From Rhizobium freirei PRF 81 (GTDB lineage Bacteria; Pseudomonadota; Alphaproteobacteria; Rhizobiales; Rhizobiaceae), in the NCBI RefSeq assembly GCF_000359745.1, contig NZ_AQHN01000005.1:1-64000 (forward strand): a DNA stretch of 64,000 nt, in the 5' to 3' direction. A program made the position numbers and the translations under genes. Below are positions 1 to 9,372 of this stretch, piece after piece. Position 1 is the first letter of the stretch. The number at the start of each line of letters is the position of its first letter. Below the pieces are notes generated by a model that was not told the DNA's origin, did not search any database, and saw only the letters and a program-made list of their open reading frames with translations.

Positions 1-664
1 AAGGCATGAAGGAGAGCCGAACATCCGGCGTTTTCCCACCGGGATGCTGCAATCGCGTCGAAAATCCGCGGCTTTCATGCGGTCCGAGGCGATCGATCGG
101 CGTGTCCACAACGATGCTTCTGACCAGCTGATCGCCAGCGAAAAGATTGGCGCGCACCTGCGGGACAGACAGCGTAGCACCGCTGACATTCTCGATGATG
201 CCACTTAGCCGCAATACGCGCAGGCCATTCTCGTCCCGTGGCGTCAGCGTCACATGCGAGAATTGCAGCGGCTCGGCCGCCGTCGCGACCGGTGCGCCCG
301 AAAGGCCGGAAAAGCCGCCCGAAAGACCGAAGATCAATATCGCCAGGGAAGCGATGAGCGCCACGAAGCTGCGCCGCGATGCCTGCTGCAAAACCTGCTC
401 GACGCCGCGCAGGACGGAGAGGATACGCGAGAAGGCATTCTTAGGCATCGCCGGCTGCGGGCGTGACGGAGCACGGCCGCCATAGCGCATGTTGACGCCG
501 GACGCCGCCCTTGCGCGCGCGCCGGAGACGGTCACGAATTCGGCATCGACGACATCGGGCTTCGGCACGAACCGATGCGGCTGGCTGACCCCCGTTCCGC
601 GTTCGGGCGGAATGAGGTCATAAACCAGCCCCGCCTGCTGTTGACGGTGGCGAAAAGCGCCCAT
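1..664 (-). CDS. Hypothetical membrane protein with a DUF3426-like C-terminal region (partial)
   Basis: The gene reads leftward from an ATG at 664 and runs off the left window edge, so its C-terminus is missing; 221 codons are visible without a stop. The first ~90 residues are polar and proline-rich. A hydrophobic segment follows (about residues 98-118, rich in Ala, Leu, Ile and Gly). After it comes a beta-rich stretch with the pattern LSGIIENVSG, which resembles the extracytoplasmic DUF3426/FxLyD-type domain. Rhizobial genes beside ftsE often encode MJ0042 zinc-ribbon/DUF3426 proteins, but I see no CxxC zinc ribbon here. It is divergent from ftsE across a 210-base gap. Function unknown; the family link is an inference. 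Confidence 0.7.
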   Translation of the reverse strand, partial: MGAFRHRQQQAGLVYDLIPPERGTGVSQPHRFVPKPDVVDAEFVTVSGARARAASGVNMRYGGRAPSRPQPAMPKNAFSRILSVLRGVEQVLQQASRRSFVALIASLAILIFGLSGGFSGLSGAPVATAAEPLQFSHVTLTPRDENGLRVLRLSGIIENVSGATLSVPQVRANLFAGDQLVRSIVVDTPIDRLGPHESRGFSTRLQHPGGKTPDVRLSFMP

Positions 665-874
665 GATGGCCTCCCGTTGCGGTGATCCACATGGTTTCGA
701 CGCCCATTGCCAATCTGGGCATTGAAACGAATCCTGCCCAGTCGTAAATTTTATTGGTTAATGCTTCGCAAAGATCGCCATGAATCGGGCGCCTTTCCAG
801 AAAAATTTACCGGCTGTTAATGCCATTGTTTAACAAGTCGCCTGATTGAACACCGCGGAAGACTGGACTGCCCG

Positions 875-1534
875 TTGATTCACTTTGAGAACGTCGGTTT
901 GCGCTACGGCATGGGTCCGGAAATCCTCCGCGACCTGAGCTTCGACATTCCGCGAAAATCGTTCCAGTTTCTGACCGGCCCCTCCGGTGCCGGCAAAACG
1001 ACGCTGCTGCGACTGCTCTTCATGTCGCTGCAGCCGACCCGCGGGTTGATCCGTATGTTCGATCGGGAGATCTCCTCGATCCCGCGCAACGAACTGCCGC
1101 TGCTGCGCCGCCGTGTCGGCATCGTCTTTCAGGATTTCCGGCTGCTCGAGCATCTCACGACCTATGAGAACGTCGCCCTGCCCTTGCGCGTGCGCGGCAA
1201 GGAGGAAAGCTCCTACCGCACCGACGTATTGGAGCTGCTGAAATGGGTCGGCCTCGGCGAACGTATCAATGTGCTGCCACCGGTGCTCTCGGGCGGAGAA
1301 AAGCAGCGCGCCGCCATCGCCCGCGCCCTCATCGATCGCCCGGAGATTCTGCTCGCCGACGAACCCACGGGCAATGTCGATCCGCCGATGGCGCGCCGCC
1401 TGCTCAATCTGTTCCTGGAACTCAACCGCCTCGGCACGGCCGTCGTCATCGCCACGCACGACCTCGCTTTGATGGACCAGATCGAGGCCAGGCGCATGAT
1501 TCTATCGGGGGGGCATCTCGATATCTATGACTGA
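875..1534 (+). CDS. ftsE: Cell division ATP-binding protein FtsE
   Basis: This is the ABC-type ATPase that partners FtsX at the divisome and couples ATP hydrolysis to control of peptidoglycan hydrolases outside the inner membrane. At 219 residues it has the family's usual length. It shows Walker A (GPSGAGKTT, residues 35-43), the Q-loop in VFQDFRLL, the ABC signature LSGGEKQR and Walker B followed by ADEPTGN. The start is a TTG at 875, the only start codon that keeps the conserved N-terminus beginning IHFENVGL. The stop overlaps the ftsX start by 8 bases, so the two are translationally coupled. Confidence 0.96.
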   Translation: MIHFENVGLRYGMGPEILRDLSFDIPRKSFQFLTGPSGAGKTTLLRLLFMSLQPTRGLIRMFDREISSIPRNELPLLRRRVGIVFQDFRLLEHLTTYENVALPLRVRGKEESSYRTDVLELLKWVGLGERINVLPPVLSGGEKQRAAIARALIDRPEILLADEPTGNVDPPMARRLLNLFLELNRLGTAVVIATHDLALMDQIEARRMILSGGHLDIYD

Positions 1535-2573
1535 GCCCGGCCCCCGCAGGAACGCCCCGAACCCCAAGGCGCCGCAAGCGCGGCAGGCACCCGCAGCAGC
1601 AGCGGCGGAGCGCAAGCGCCCGGAGATGCGCGTGCGACCGACAGGGCCGATCGTGCCTTCCTCCAATATTCAGGGCAATGCGCTCATCGTCGTCATCGCC
1701 ATCATGGCCTTTCTCGCCTGCCTGACGCTCGGCGCGGTGAGCATGGTGCGCTCGACGGCGGCCAGCTGGGAAAGCCAGATTTCCCGCGAGATCACCATCC
1801 AGATCAAGCCGGACGACAATCTCGATATGGACAAGGCGCTCGCGAGCGCCCGCGATATCGCGCTTGGCTTCGTCGGCACCAAGTCCGGCCAGATCGTCGA
1901 CGAGGCCGCAACCGCGCGCCTTCTCGAGCCTTGGCTCGGCGCCGGTCTCGACATCAAGGAACTGCCCGTCCCGCGCCTCGTCATCATCACCATCGACGAG
2001 ACGCATCCGCCGGATTTCGAGGCCATGCGCAGCCTGCTCAAGGCACAGATCCCGCAGGCGACGCTCGATGACCACCGCACCTGGGTCGACCGGCTGGTTT
2101 CCATGGCGCATACGACCGTTCTCATCGGCACCGGCATCCTGCTGCTGGTTTTCACCGCCATGGTCCTGACCGTCGTCTTCGCCACACGCGGCGCCCTGTC
2201 GGGCAATCGCCATATCGTCGAAGTGCTGCATTTCGTCGGAGCCGAGAGCACCTTCGTCGCCAATGAATTCCAGAAGCATTTTCTGAAGATCAGCCTGAAG
2301 GGATCGGCAGCCGGCAGCGCGCTGGCCGCCCTGTTCTTCGCCAGCGCCGGCTTCCTGCAGAGCCGCACGATCGCCACGCCGCAGACCGACCAGGCGACCG
2401 CCCTCTTCGGTACTTTTTCCGTCGGCGCACTTGGCTATCTCGGTATCCTTGCGACCATGATCGTCATCGCCCTGCTGACGACGCTCACGGCGCGCTTTAC
2501 CGTGATGCGGACGATTTACGAGATCGATTTGATCCGTTCCGACCCCGGCAGGTCCGAAGGTGCGCAGAATTGA
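1527..2573 (+). CDS. ftsX: Cell division ABC transporter permease FtsX
   Basis: This is the membrane partner of FtsE. The 348-residue protein has a long basic, proline- and alanine-rich cytoplasmic N-terminus (about 45 residues), a first membrane helix near residues 50-72, a periplasmic domain of about 120 residues and three further helices in the C-terminal half (near 195-220, 250-275 and 295-325). This is the four-helix FtsX layout. The extended N-terminus is typical of alphaproteobacterial FtsX. Its ATG lies inside the last codons of ftsE, which supports one transcript. Confidence 0.94.
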   Translation: MTEPGPRRNAPNPKAPQARQAPAAAAAERKRPEMRVRPTGPIVPSSNIQGNALIVVIAIMAFLACLTLGAVSMVRSTAASWESQISREITIQIKPDDNLDMDKALASARDIALGFVGTKSGQIVDEAATARLLEPWLGAGLDIKELPVPRLVIITIDETHPPDFEAMRSLLKAQIPQATLDDHRTWVDRLVSMAHTTVLIGTGILLLVFTAMVLTVVFATRGALSGNRHIVEVLHFVGAESTFVANEFQKHFLKISLKGSAAGSALAALFFASAGFLQSRTIATPQTDQATALFGTFSVGALGYLGILATMIVIALLTTLTARFTVMRTIYEIDLIRSDPGRSEGAQN

Positions 2574-2642
2574 TGCCCCGGTGATAATTTTTTGCCGATT
2601 GGCAGCCCGTTCCTTGCCGCAATTGTCGTATAATGACGAATC

Positions 2643-3362
2643 ATGAGCATGGATCTGACGACTCGCAAGACCGTGAGTTCGCAGCCGTTGCGGGAGCAAT
2701 CCCACAGCGACAGACCCGTGCGACGTAGTTTGTTCCGTCGTCTCTTGCGCTGGGGCGGCTTCGCCTTCATTTTTCTCGTCGCCATCATCTTCGGCGGCTT
2801 CCTGCATTTTGCCGATTCGATCACCACGCTGAAGCCGCCGCTCGAGCCGAAGGCGGATGCTATCGTCGTGCTGACGGGCGGCTATCAGCGCATCGACCAG
2901 GCCGTTGAATTGCTGCGTTCCGGCGCCGGCAACCGTCTGCTGATATCGGGCGTGCACCCGACCACCACGCCATCGCAAATCCGCAGACTGACGCAGAGCT
3001 CCGTCAATCTGTTCAGCTGCTGCGTCGACATCGGTTATGACGCGCTCGATACCATCGGCAATGCCCGCGAAGCGGCAAAATGGATCCACGCCAAGGGCTA
3101 TAAGAGCGTCCTCGTAGTCACCAACAACTACCATATGCCCCGCAGCCTGGCGGAACTGAAATATGTCGACCCGTCGACCGATTTCATCCCCTACCCGGTC
3201 GTCAATTCCGACCTGAAGGCCAAGAACTGGTTCACGGATCCGAATGCGTTGCGCACGATGATCTCCGAATATGCCAAGGTACTTCTCGCCGGCGCCCGCA
3301 ACATCACCGGCCTTGGACGTCCGACCGGCTTGAGGTCACGCCAACCGACTGATGACGACTAA
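2643..3362 (+). CDS. YdcF/SanA/ElyC-family (DUF218) membrane protein
   Basis: The 239-residue protein has a basic N-terminus, one hydrophobic helix near residues 38-58 and a DUF218 domain from about residue 70. Recognisable parts are the DAIVVLTGG strand and the later VVTNNYHMPRS segment. Family members such as SanA and ElyC are inner-membrane proteins linked to envelope integrity and undecaprenyl-phosphate metabolism; the exact reaction is unknown. A TATAAT-like box at about 2629-2634 lies immediately upstream, so it may have its own promoter although it follows ftsX in the same direction. Confidence 0.85.
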   Translation: MSMDLTTRKTVSSQPLREQSHSDRPVRRSLFRRLLRWGGFAFIFLVAIIFGGFLHFADSITTLKPPLEPKADAIVVLTGGYQRIDQAVELLRSGAGNRLLISGVHPTTTPSQIRRLTQSSVNLFSCCVDIGYDALDTIGNAREAAKWIHAKGYKSVLVVTNNYHMPRSLAELKYVDPSTDFIPYPVVNSDLKAKNWFTDPNALRTMISEYAKVLLAGARNITGLGRPTGLRSRQPTDDD

Positions 3363-3512
3363 AGCATGTCGCGCAAAACTGTGCAGCGGTTTTGCATTAA
3401 CGACGCGCCTGAAGACGCGAAAACCACGCACGCACCGACTTTTTATTGACGCTGTAATCGTGTAGGCAAACCCTTGGATGCCGGCGCAAGCCGGCGCGTT
3501 GGGAAAGCCTCG
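3363..3512. repeat. Rhizobial palindromic repeat, copy 1
   Basis: This intergenic stretch carries the inverted repeat GCAAAAC (3373-3379) and GTTTTGC (3389-3395) around a loop containing GTGCAGC. A near-identical core recurs at 29681-29704, so it is a dispersed element rather than a gene-specific terminator. It lies directly after the stop of the YdcF-like gene and could still act as an mRNA 3' hairpin. Confidence 0.6.
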
Positions 3513-4316
3513 ATGATTATCTTGCGTTCGGTCCTGTTCAATACGCTCTTCTATGCCAATCTGATCATTCGCATGATCGTGTTGACGCCGATCTATTTTC
3601 TGATGCCGCGCAAGGCCGCCTACGCGATCCCCAAGGCTTGGGCGAAATCCAGCACCTGGCTGATGGAAAAGATCGTCGGCACCACCTTCGAGGTCGAAGG
3701 CCTGGAGAATCTCCCCAAGGGCAGCTTCATCTTCGCGCCCAAACATCAATCCTTCTGGGATACGTTCGCGCTGCTGCCCTATCTCGACGATCCGGTCTAC
3801 ATCCTGAAGCGCGAGCTGATGTGGATACCATTGTTCGGCTGGTATGCCGGGAAGCAGCGCATGATCCCCGTGGACCGTAGCGCGCGCGGCAAAGTCATGT
3901 TCGATGTCCTGAAGCGCACGCGCGAAGAGCTGGCCACAGGCCGGCAGCTGATCATTTACCCCGAAGGTACGCGTCGCCCGCCGGGCGCCGAGCCCGTCTA
4001 TAAATACGGCATTGCGCGCATGTACCGCGACCTCGGCATTCCCGTCGTCGCCGTTGCCATGCATCCTGGCCTTTTCTGGCCGCGCCGCACCTTCCGCAAA
4101 TATCCCGGCCACATCAAGGTGCGCATCTTGCCGCCGATCGAGCCGGGCCTGGACCCCGATGTCTTCTTTGCGCGCCTGATCGAGGAAACGGAAAAGGCGA
4201 GCGACCAGTTACTGGTCGAGACGATCGCCGAAAACCCGCATCTGCCGATTCCGCCGACAGCCGCCCAGCGTCTGGCCGAAATCAGCAAGACGAAGCCTGT
4301 GACCGCCGCGGTCTGA
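3513..4316 (+). CDS. plsC: 1-acyl-sn-glycerol-3-phosphate acyltransferase (PlsC family)
   Basis: This enzyme acylates lysophosphatidic acid to phosphatidic acid at the inner membrane. The 267-residue protein has a hydrophobic N-terminal helix, the acyltransferase HX4D motif in KHQSFWDTF, the glycerolipid-binding block PVDRSARG and the substrate-binding motif YPEGTRR. I chose the ATG at 3513, preceded by GGGAAAG, over an in-frame TTG at 3474 that would add a non-conserved 13 residues. A paralogous role such as ornithine-lipid synthesis (OlsA-like) cannot be excluded. Confidence 0.9.
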   Translation: MIILRSVLFNTLFYANLIIRMIVLTPIYFLMPRKAAYAIPKAWAKSSTWLMEKIVGTTFEVEGLENLPKGSFIFAPKHQSFWDTFALLPYLDDPVYILKRELMWIPLFGWYAGKQRMIPVDRSARGKVMFDVLKRTREELATGRQLIIYPEGTRRPPGAEPVYKYGIARMYRDLGIPVVAVAMHPGLFWPRRTFRKYPGHIKVRILPPIEPGLDPDVFFARLIEETEKASDQLLVETIAENPHLPIPPTAAQRLAEISKTKPVTAAV

Positions 4317-4344
4317 ATCCGCGAGGACCTGGCACGAGATCGGC

Positions 4345-4878
4345 TCAGGATGCCTTTCGCATTCGCTCCACTTCACCGGCGACCTGCTCGAGCCAGTGAT
4401 CGCGAATGCCCATGTCGCGCAAGTGCACCAGCGTATTGAAAACATAGGCATCGTTGGGGCCGGAGCGGCCGCTGGCAGCTTCCACCACATGGGCGGCCTC
4501 GACCGCATCCAGAGAGCCGGCATACTGCCTGTGAGCGCGGTCGACGACATAGGCGACGGCGTTGACACGCCGCCCATCTGCAAGCCGGATCTGCAATGTC
4601 TTTTCCAGATAGACGTTGGTGACCAGTTCGCGCTCGCGCAGATAGATCAGAACCTCGTCCCAAGCGGAGGCCGGCACGCGAAACGCCATGCCACGGCAGG
4701 AGCCGCCATGATCGAGGCCGAGCACCAGGCCGGGACTTTCCTCTGTGCCGCGATGAACCCAGGAACGGACGCAGAGCGAGCGACGATAACCAAAAATAAG
4801 CGCCTCGGCCCGCTCGTCATAAGCAAAGCCCGGATTCCACATGAGGGATCCGTAGCCAAATACCCAAAATTCGTCCAT
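4345..4878 (-). CDS. ChaC-family gamma-glutamylcyclotransferase
   Basis: ChaC-type enzymes cleave glutathione to 5-oxoproline and Cys-Gly in the cytoplasm. The 177-residue product starts with the hallmark FGYGSLMWNPGF substrate-binding loop, followed by YRRSLCV and the GLVLGLDHGGSCRGMAF block. I placed the start at the ATG at 4878, directly before the conserved motif; in-frame starts at 4917 and 4956 add unconserved residues and would overlap the divergent neighbour. It is convergent with plsC. Confidence 0.88.
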   Translation of the reverse strand: MDEFWVFGYGSLMWNPGFAYDERAEALIFGYRRSLCVRSWVHRGTEESPGLVLGLDHGGSCRGMAFRVPASAWDEVLIYLRERELVTNVYLEKTLQIRLADGRRVNAVAYVVDRAHRQYAGSLDAVEAAHVVEAASGRSGPNDAYVFNTLVHLRDMGIRDHWLEQVAGEVERMRKAS

Positions 4879-4928
4879 ATCCAACGCCAAATCACTGTGA
4901 AGCTTCGGTTCAACCATTGGAGAACAAC

Positions 4929-5942
4929 ATGGCAGCGTCAAGCCAGCGCGTAGCAACCGGTCGAGGCAAACGCCTTTGGCTCGTTCTGCTCGGTCTGTTG
5001 GTGATCCTCGCCGCGCTCTATACCGGGGGCTGGTATTACGCGACCGGCTTTGTCAGGGCCAATATTTTGAAGGCGCTGGGGCAACAGAACAGTGCCGGCA
5101 TTGCCGGCAAATGCGAGAACATGGCCTTCAACGGCTTCCCCTTCTCCATCGGACTGACCTGCGACACCGTGACGGTCGACAACCAGACCCAGGGCGTCTC
5201 GGCCAATTTCGACACGCTGAGCGCATCGGCGCCGGTCTTCCAGCCAAACCACGTCAGCTGGAGCCTCAAGTCGCCGGCGGAATTGCGCTCCACACAGGGC
5301 CTGACCGTATCGGCCGAATGGACAGACCTTCAATCGAACCTCGTCGCCAAGGGCCGTGGCGTTGCACGGACCCAGACCGTTATCGAAGGGCTGAAGGCCG
5401 GCATCGTCTCCTCCTTCACCGGGCAGAGTGCCAATGTGACGGCCGCCCACACCGAGATGCACGCCAGCCAGAACGGCAACGACCTGGATTTTGCTATCGG
5501 CGTCGAGAATGCCAATGCCGTGATCAAGGATTTCCCACAGACGCTGCCGACCGCCTCGACGAGCGCGAGCGTGACGCTGACGGGCAAGGCCGGGCTGCTC
5601 GATGGCAGCGACCGCGAGGGGCTGCGTGGCGCGGCGGGCGTGCTGCATCAAGCCGTCATCGACATCGGCGACGGCCGCATCATGACGCTTTCCGGTCCCT
5701 TCAATTTCGACGGGGACGGATTTTTGTCCGGCCGGTTCAAGCTGGAGATCAACCAGATCGGCCCTTGGGGCGACAGCCTGACCGCCACGCTTCCCGCCGC
5801 CAAAAATCTGATCAAGACGGCCATCAAGATGCTGAAGGCGCTTGCCAGCGGCGCCGACAAAGTCTCCGTCGACCTGACGGCGGATCGCGGCCGCCTCTCG
5901 CTCAGCGGCTTCATCCCGCTCGGCAAGATCCCGCCGATCTGA
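4929..5942 (+). CDS. DUF2125 domain-containing protein
   Basis: This 337-residue protein has an N-terminal signal anchor (hydrophobic residues about 18-38) followed by a long beta-rich, presumably periplasmic region containing KCENMAFNGFPFSIG, typical of the alphaproteobacterial DUF2125 family. The family's function is unknown; repeated beta segments suggest an AsmA-like lipid-interacting fold, but that is inference. The ATG at 4929 has GGAG seven bases upstream. It is divergent from the chaC-like gene. Confidence 0.85.
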   Translation: MAASSQRVATGRGKRLWLVLLGLLVILAALYTGGWYYATGFVRANILKALGQQNSAGIAGKCENMAFNGFPFSIGLTCDTVTVDNQTQGVSANFDTLSASAPVFQPNHVSWSLKSPAELRSTQGLTVSAEWTDLQSNLVAKGRGVARTQTVIEGLKAGIVSSFTGQSANVTAAHTEMHASQNGNDLDFAIGVENANAVIKDFPQTLPTASTSASVTLTGKAGLLDGSDREGLRGAAGVLHQAVIDIGDGRIMTLSGPFNFDGDGFLSGRFKLEINQIGPWGDSLTATLPAAKNLIKTAIKMLKALASGADKVSVDLTADRGRLSLSGFIPLGKIPPI

Positions 5943-5946
5943 AGCC

Positions 5947-6375
5947 CTACCCTCCGCGGACGCCGGAGATGTCCTTCAGGAAGAATATCTCCGGGCTCGG
6001 CTGAACAATGCGAAAATCGATGCTGCCGGCGGCCTGGAAGCCGTTGCGGCGATGCCAGGCCTGGGGATCAGCTTCCGCCCATTCGCTTGACGTCATCAGA
6101 TGCTGCGCGCCCTCTTCGATCATGGCGTCTTCCCAAGCACGAAACAGGGCTGTCCCGACACCGGCGCGCTGATGCGACGACAGCACGCGGATCATGTCCA
6201 TGTAGGGTATCTTGCCCCAGAAGCGGCTGAACCGCAGGAAGCCGAGGAGTTCACCATCCTGCGCGGCGACGAAATATTCGTCGAACTGGATGCAGCGCCC
6301 GATCCAGTCTTCGCTCGCATCGTCATGATCGACGAGCCAGGCCAAGTCTTCAGAGCGCCCGCGTCTGACGATCAT
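5947..6375 (-). CDS. GNAT-family N-acetyltransferase
   Basis: The 142-residue protein has the GNAT fold: an N-terminal RRGRSEDLAWLVDHDD segment, central strands with AAQDGELLGFLRF, and the acetyl-CoA pyrophosphate loop as QRAGVGTALF. The substrate is not predictable from sequence. The ATG at 6375 is preceded by GGGGAG at good spacing; the open frame continues upstream but that part overlaps tyrC and is not protein-like. It lies downstream of tyrC on the same strand with a 26-base gap, so it may be co-transcribed with hisC-tyrC. Confidence 0.85.
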   Translation of the reverse strand: MIVRRGRSEDLAWLVDHDDASEDWIGRCIQFDEYFVAAQDGELLGFLRFSRFWGKIPYMDMIRVLSSHQRAGVGTALFRAWEDAMIEEGAQHLMTSSEWAEADPQAWHRRNGFQAAGSIDFRIVQPSPEIFFLKDISGVRGG

Positions 6376-6401
6376 GAGCGCTCCCCATGGCGTAAAACTA
6401 T

Positions 6402-7331
6402 TTATTCCTTCGCATCCAGAGCATGACGGCCGAAATCCGGCGCGTCGACGTCCTGGCCGGCCTCGACGATCGAGCGGCGAATGGCACGGGTACGGGTGAA
6501 GAGTTCGAAAATCTTGTCGCCTTCGCCCCAGCGGATCGCGCGCTGCAGCGAGGCGAGATCCTCGGAAAAGCGGGCGAGCATTTCGAGGATCGCATCGCGA
6601 TTGTGCAGGCAGACGTCGCGCCACATGGTCGGATCGGATGCGGCAAGGCGGGTAAAATCGCGAAAGCCGGAGGCCGAATATTTGATGACTTCCGACTCCG
6701 TCACCGTCTCCAGATCGTCGGCGGTGCCGACGATGTTATAGGCGATGAGATGCGGCAGATGCGAGACGATCGCCAGCACCTTGTCGTGGTGTTCGGGGTC
6801 CATTTCGTCGACGCGGGAGCCCAGGGTTTCCCAGAAATCGCGTAGCGTCTTGATCGCGGCTTCGTCGGTGCCGGGAACCGGCGTGAAGATGCACCAGCGC
6901 CCCTTGAACAGCCCCGGGAAACCGGCATCAGGACCGGATTTTTCCGTACCTGCCAGCGGATGGCCGGGGATAAAGTGCACGTTTGCGGGCATATGCGGCT
7001 GCATCTGCGCAATGACCGATGCCTTGGTCGAACCGACGTCGGTGACGATGGCGCCCGGTTTCAGATGGGCTGCGATTTCCTTGGCGACGCTCTCCGAGGC
7101 TCCCACAGGCACCGAGACGATGACGAGATCGGCATCCTTGGCCGCTTCGGCCGAAGACGGCGTATAGCGGTCGCCAAGCTTCAGCTCCTCGGCGCGCTTC
7201 AGCGTTTCGGCGCTGCGCGTCGAGATCACCACTTCCTTGGCGAGAGCCAGCCGCTTGATGTCGTAAGCGATGGACGAGCCGATCAGGCCAATGCCGATCA
7301 GCGCAATGCGATCGAACTGGGTCGTGCTCAT
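6402..7331 (-). CDS. tyrC: Prephenate/arogenate dehydrogenase (cyclohexadienyl dehydrogenase)
   Basis: This enzyme oxidatively decarboxylates prephenate or arogenate in tyrosine biosynthesis. The 309-residue protein has the NAD(P)-binding motif GIGLIGSS near residues 13-20, the DVGSTK block and the [12 protein letters not shown] motif typical of the TyrA fold. There is no fused chorismate mutase or ACT domain, as expected for TyrC in rhizobia. The start ATG overlaps the hisC stop by four bases (ATGA), so hisC and tyrC form a coupled operon. Confidence 0.94.
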   Translation of the reverse strand: MSTTQFDRIALIGIGLIGSSIAYDIKRLALAKEVVISTRSAETLKRAEELKLGDRYTPSSAEAAKDADLVIVSVPVGASESVAKEIAAHLKPGAIVTDVGSTKASVIAQMQPHMPANVHFIPGHPLAGTEKSGPDAGFPGLFKGRWCIFTPVPGTDEAAIKTLRDFWETLGSRVDEMDPEHHDKVLAIVSHLPHLIAYNIVGTADDLETVTESEVIKYSASGFRDFTRLAASDPTMWRDVCLHNRDAILEMLARFSEDLASLQRAIRWGEGDKIFELFTRTRAIRRSIVEAGQDVDAPDFGRHALDAKE

Positions 7332-8437
7332 GCCTTGCGTCCCATAAACTCCGTCAGCGTATCGATGACGCCGAGATTGGCCTCTTCGGTGCCGATGCTC
7401 ATGCGCAGCGAATTCGGGAATCCATAGCCGCGAACGGCCCGCACGATGTAGCCGCGGCTGGTGAGGAAATCGTCAGCCTCGACGGCGCGCTTGCCATCGA
7501 TGTCAGGGAAATGGATGAGAACGAAGTTCGCAACCGACGGCGTTATCTTGAGGCCGATGGCCTCCAACGCAGCCGTGACCTTCTCGATCCAGTGCAAATT
7601 GAAGGCAACAGTCTCAGCCGTGAAGGCCTGATCGCGAACGGCAGCAGCCCCCGCGGCGATGGCGGCGCTGTTCATGTTGAATGGGCCGCGCACGCGATTG
7701 ACGGCATCGATAATATCGACCGGCGCATACATCCAGCCGACGCGGAGCGCCGCCAGGCCATAGACCTTCGAGAAGGTGCGGGTCATCACCACATTCTGGT
7801 TGGCCGAGACGAGCTCGAGGCCGGCCTCGTAGTCGTTGCGGCGAACATATTCGGCATAGGCCGCATCGAGCACGAGGATGACATGCTTCGGCAGACCCGC
7901 TTGCAGGCGGCGGATTTCGCTGACCGGGACATAGGTGCCGGTCGGATTGCCTGGATTGGCGATGAAGACCATCTTGGTCTTGTCGGTGACGGCGGCGAGG
8001 ATGGCATCGACGTCGACCGTGCAATCCTTTTCCTTGACCGTCACCGGCGTCGCGCCGGCAGCCATGATCTGGATCTTGTAGACCAGGAATCCATGCTCGG
8101 TGATGATGCCCTCGTCGCCGACACCGAGATAGGTGTGGCAGAGCAGGCCCAGCAGCTCGTCGGAGCCGTTGCCGCAGAGGATGTTGGCGATGTTCAGCCC
8201 ATGCACGTCGGCAATCGCCTGACGCAGCTCCTTGGCCTGCCCGTCGGGATAGCGCTCCAGCTGGCCGGCAGCGGCGCGGAAGGCTTCGATGGCCTTGGGG
8301 CTCGCGCCAAGCGGCGTCTCATTGGAGGAGAGCTTGAAGACGCGCTCAACGCCCGGCGCATGCTCCTTGCCCGGCACATAGGCGGCGATGTCGAGAATAC
8401 CGGAACGCGGGACGGGCTTGCTCATTTCCATGCTCAT
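7328..8437 (-). CDS. hisC: Histidinol-phosphate / aromatic aminotransferase
   Basis: This is a PLP-dependent fold-type I aminotransferase acting on histidinol-phosphate and possibly aromatic keto acids. The 369-residue product shows [10 protein letters not shown] at the N-terminus, the PGNPTGTY motif and the PLP lysine in [16 protein letters not shown]. The ATG at 8437 has AAGG about nine bases upstream. Because it is coupled to tyrC, and rhizobia often have more than one HisC-like gene, this copy may act mainly in tyrosine or phenylalanine synthesis. Confidence 0.92.
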   Translation of the reverse strand: MSMEMSKPVPRSGILDIAAYVPGKEHAPGVERVFKLSSNETPLGASPKAIEAFRAAAGQLERYPDGQAKELRQAIADVHGLNIANILCGNGSDELLGLLCHTYLGVGDEGIITEHGFLVYKIQIMAAGATPVTVKEKDCTVDVDAILAAVTDKTKMVFIANPGNPTGTYVPVSEIRRLQAGLPKHVILVLDAAYAEYVRRNDYEAGLELVSANQNVVMTRTFSKVYGLAALRVGWMYAPVDIIDAVNRVRGPFNMNSAAIAAGAAAVRDQAFTAETVAFNLHWIEKVTAALEAIGLKITPSVANFVLIHFPDIDGKRAVEADDFLTSRGYIVRAVRGYGFPNSLRMSIGTEEANLGVIDTLTEFMGRKA

Positions 8438-8539
8438 GGGATCGACCTTGCGAAGGACCGGGAAATTCCGGTTAGAAACACCCCGTCGCATTAAAGCGGA
8501 AACACGGTTTTGTCGAGTGTCAGCACCTCGTCGATCGCA

Positions 8540-9283
8540 TCAAGTGCTGTCACGCGTCGTCGGAATGCCGCGCGGCGCCAGCACCGGCACGAAGACGCGA
8601 CGCGACGCGCGCACGGCGACCGGCAGGCCCTGATAGAGCCGCTTCTGCGCCTCGACGATGATGACACCGGAAAAAGCAGGCCACAGGGTACGGCCGATCC
8701 TTTCGAAGGCGCGGCGCAGCCGCAGCACGGTGCGCAACTTGGAGGGCGGGAAAAACAGCGCTTCGGCCGTCGCACCCGGCGTGAAATTAGTCTCGCGCAG
8801 CAGCGAGGTCAGCTGGCCGCGCGAATAGGGACGGCCGGAACCAAAGGGCGTGTGCTCCATACGCGCCCAGACGCCCCGGCGGTTCGGCACGGCGATGACA
8901 AGCCGCCCGCCAGGCGCCAGCACACGCCAGAGCTCCTTCAGCGTCTCGCGCGGGCTTTCGGCGAATTCCAGCGAATGCACCATCAGCACACGGTCGATCG
9001 AACTGTCAGGCAGCGGCAGCTCTTCATCGAAGATCAGCGCCGTCGACGATGCCGAGCCCATCGGCCAGTTCACTGCGCCTTGCCCCGCCGGCATGAAGGC
9101 GAAAGTGCGCTCGGTATCGGCACGGAAGCGATCGAGATAGGGAACGGCATAGCCGAGGCCGACAAGCCGCTCTTCCGGCATGCGCGCCCAGATGGAGGAA
9201 AGCGCCATGGCAATCGACTGCTCCGCCAAGCGACCGAGCTCGGAATGATAAAACTGGCGGAGATCGACAATATCGGCGTGCAT
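8540..9283 (-). CDS. Class I SAM-dependent methyltransferase
   Basis: The 247-residue protein has a Methyltransf_11-like core: DLRQFYHSELGR at the N-terminus, a D-rich post-motif segment (DSSIDRVLMVHSLEF) and the LKELWRVLAPGGRLVIAVPN motif. The substrate is unknown. I start it at the ATG at 9283 (MHADIVDLRQ); an upstream start at 9370 would overlap the divergent gloB promoter region. The ORF ends about 100 bases before the hisC start. Confidence 0.87.
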   Translation of the reverse strand: MHADIVDLRQFYHSELGRLAEQSIAMALSSIWARMPEERLVGLGYAVPYLDRFRADTERTFAFMPAGQGAVNWPMGSASSTALIFDEELPLPDSSIDRVLMVHSLEFAESPRETLKELWRVLAPGGRLVIAVPNRRGVWARMEHTPFGSGRPYSRGQLTSLLRETNFTPGATAEALFFPPSKLRTVLRLRRAFERIGRTLWPAFSGVIIVEAQKRLYQGLPVAVRASRRVFVPVLAPRGIPTTRDST

Positions 9284-9372
9284 CGAAACAAATGTTATCA
9301 GCCGAGCGTTGGACTTCAAGGCCGAACGGCTTACATTCTCTACCAACGTAAAAGACGAGGACGATTTCAATC

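Noticed and set aside
1446..3134. Long leftward frame (562 codons) opposite ftsX and the YdcF-like gene
   Set aside because: It is antisense to two recognisable genes and its product is Arg/Gly/Asp-rich without any domain, the usual shadow pattern in high-GC DNA.
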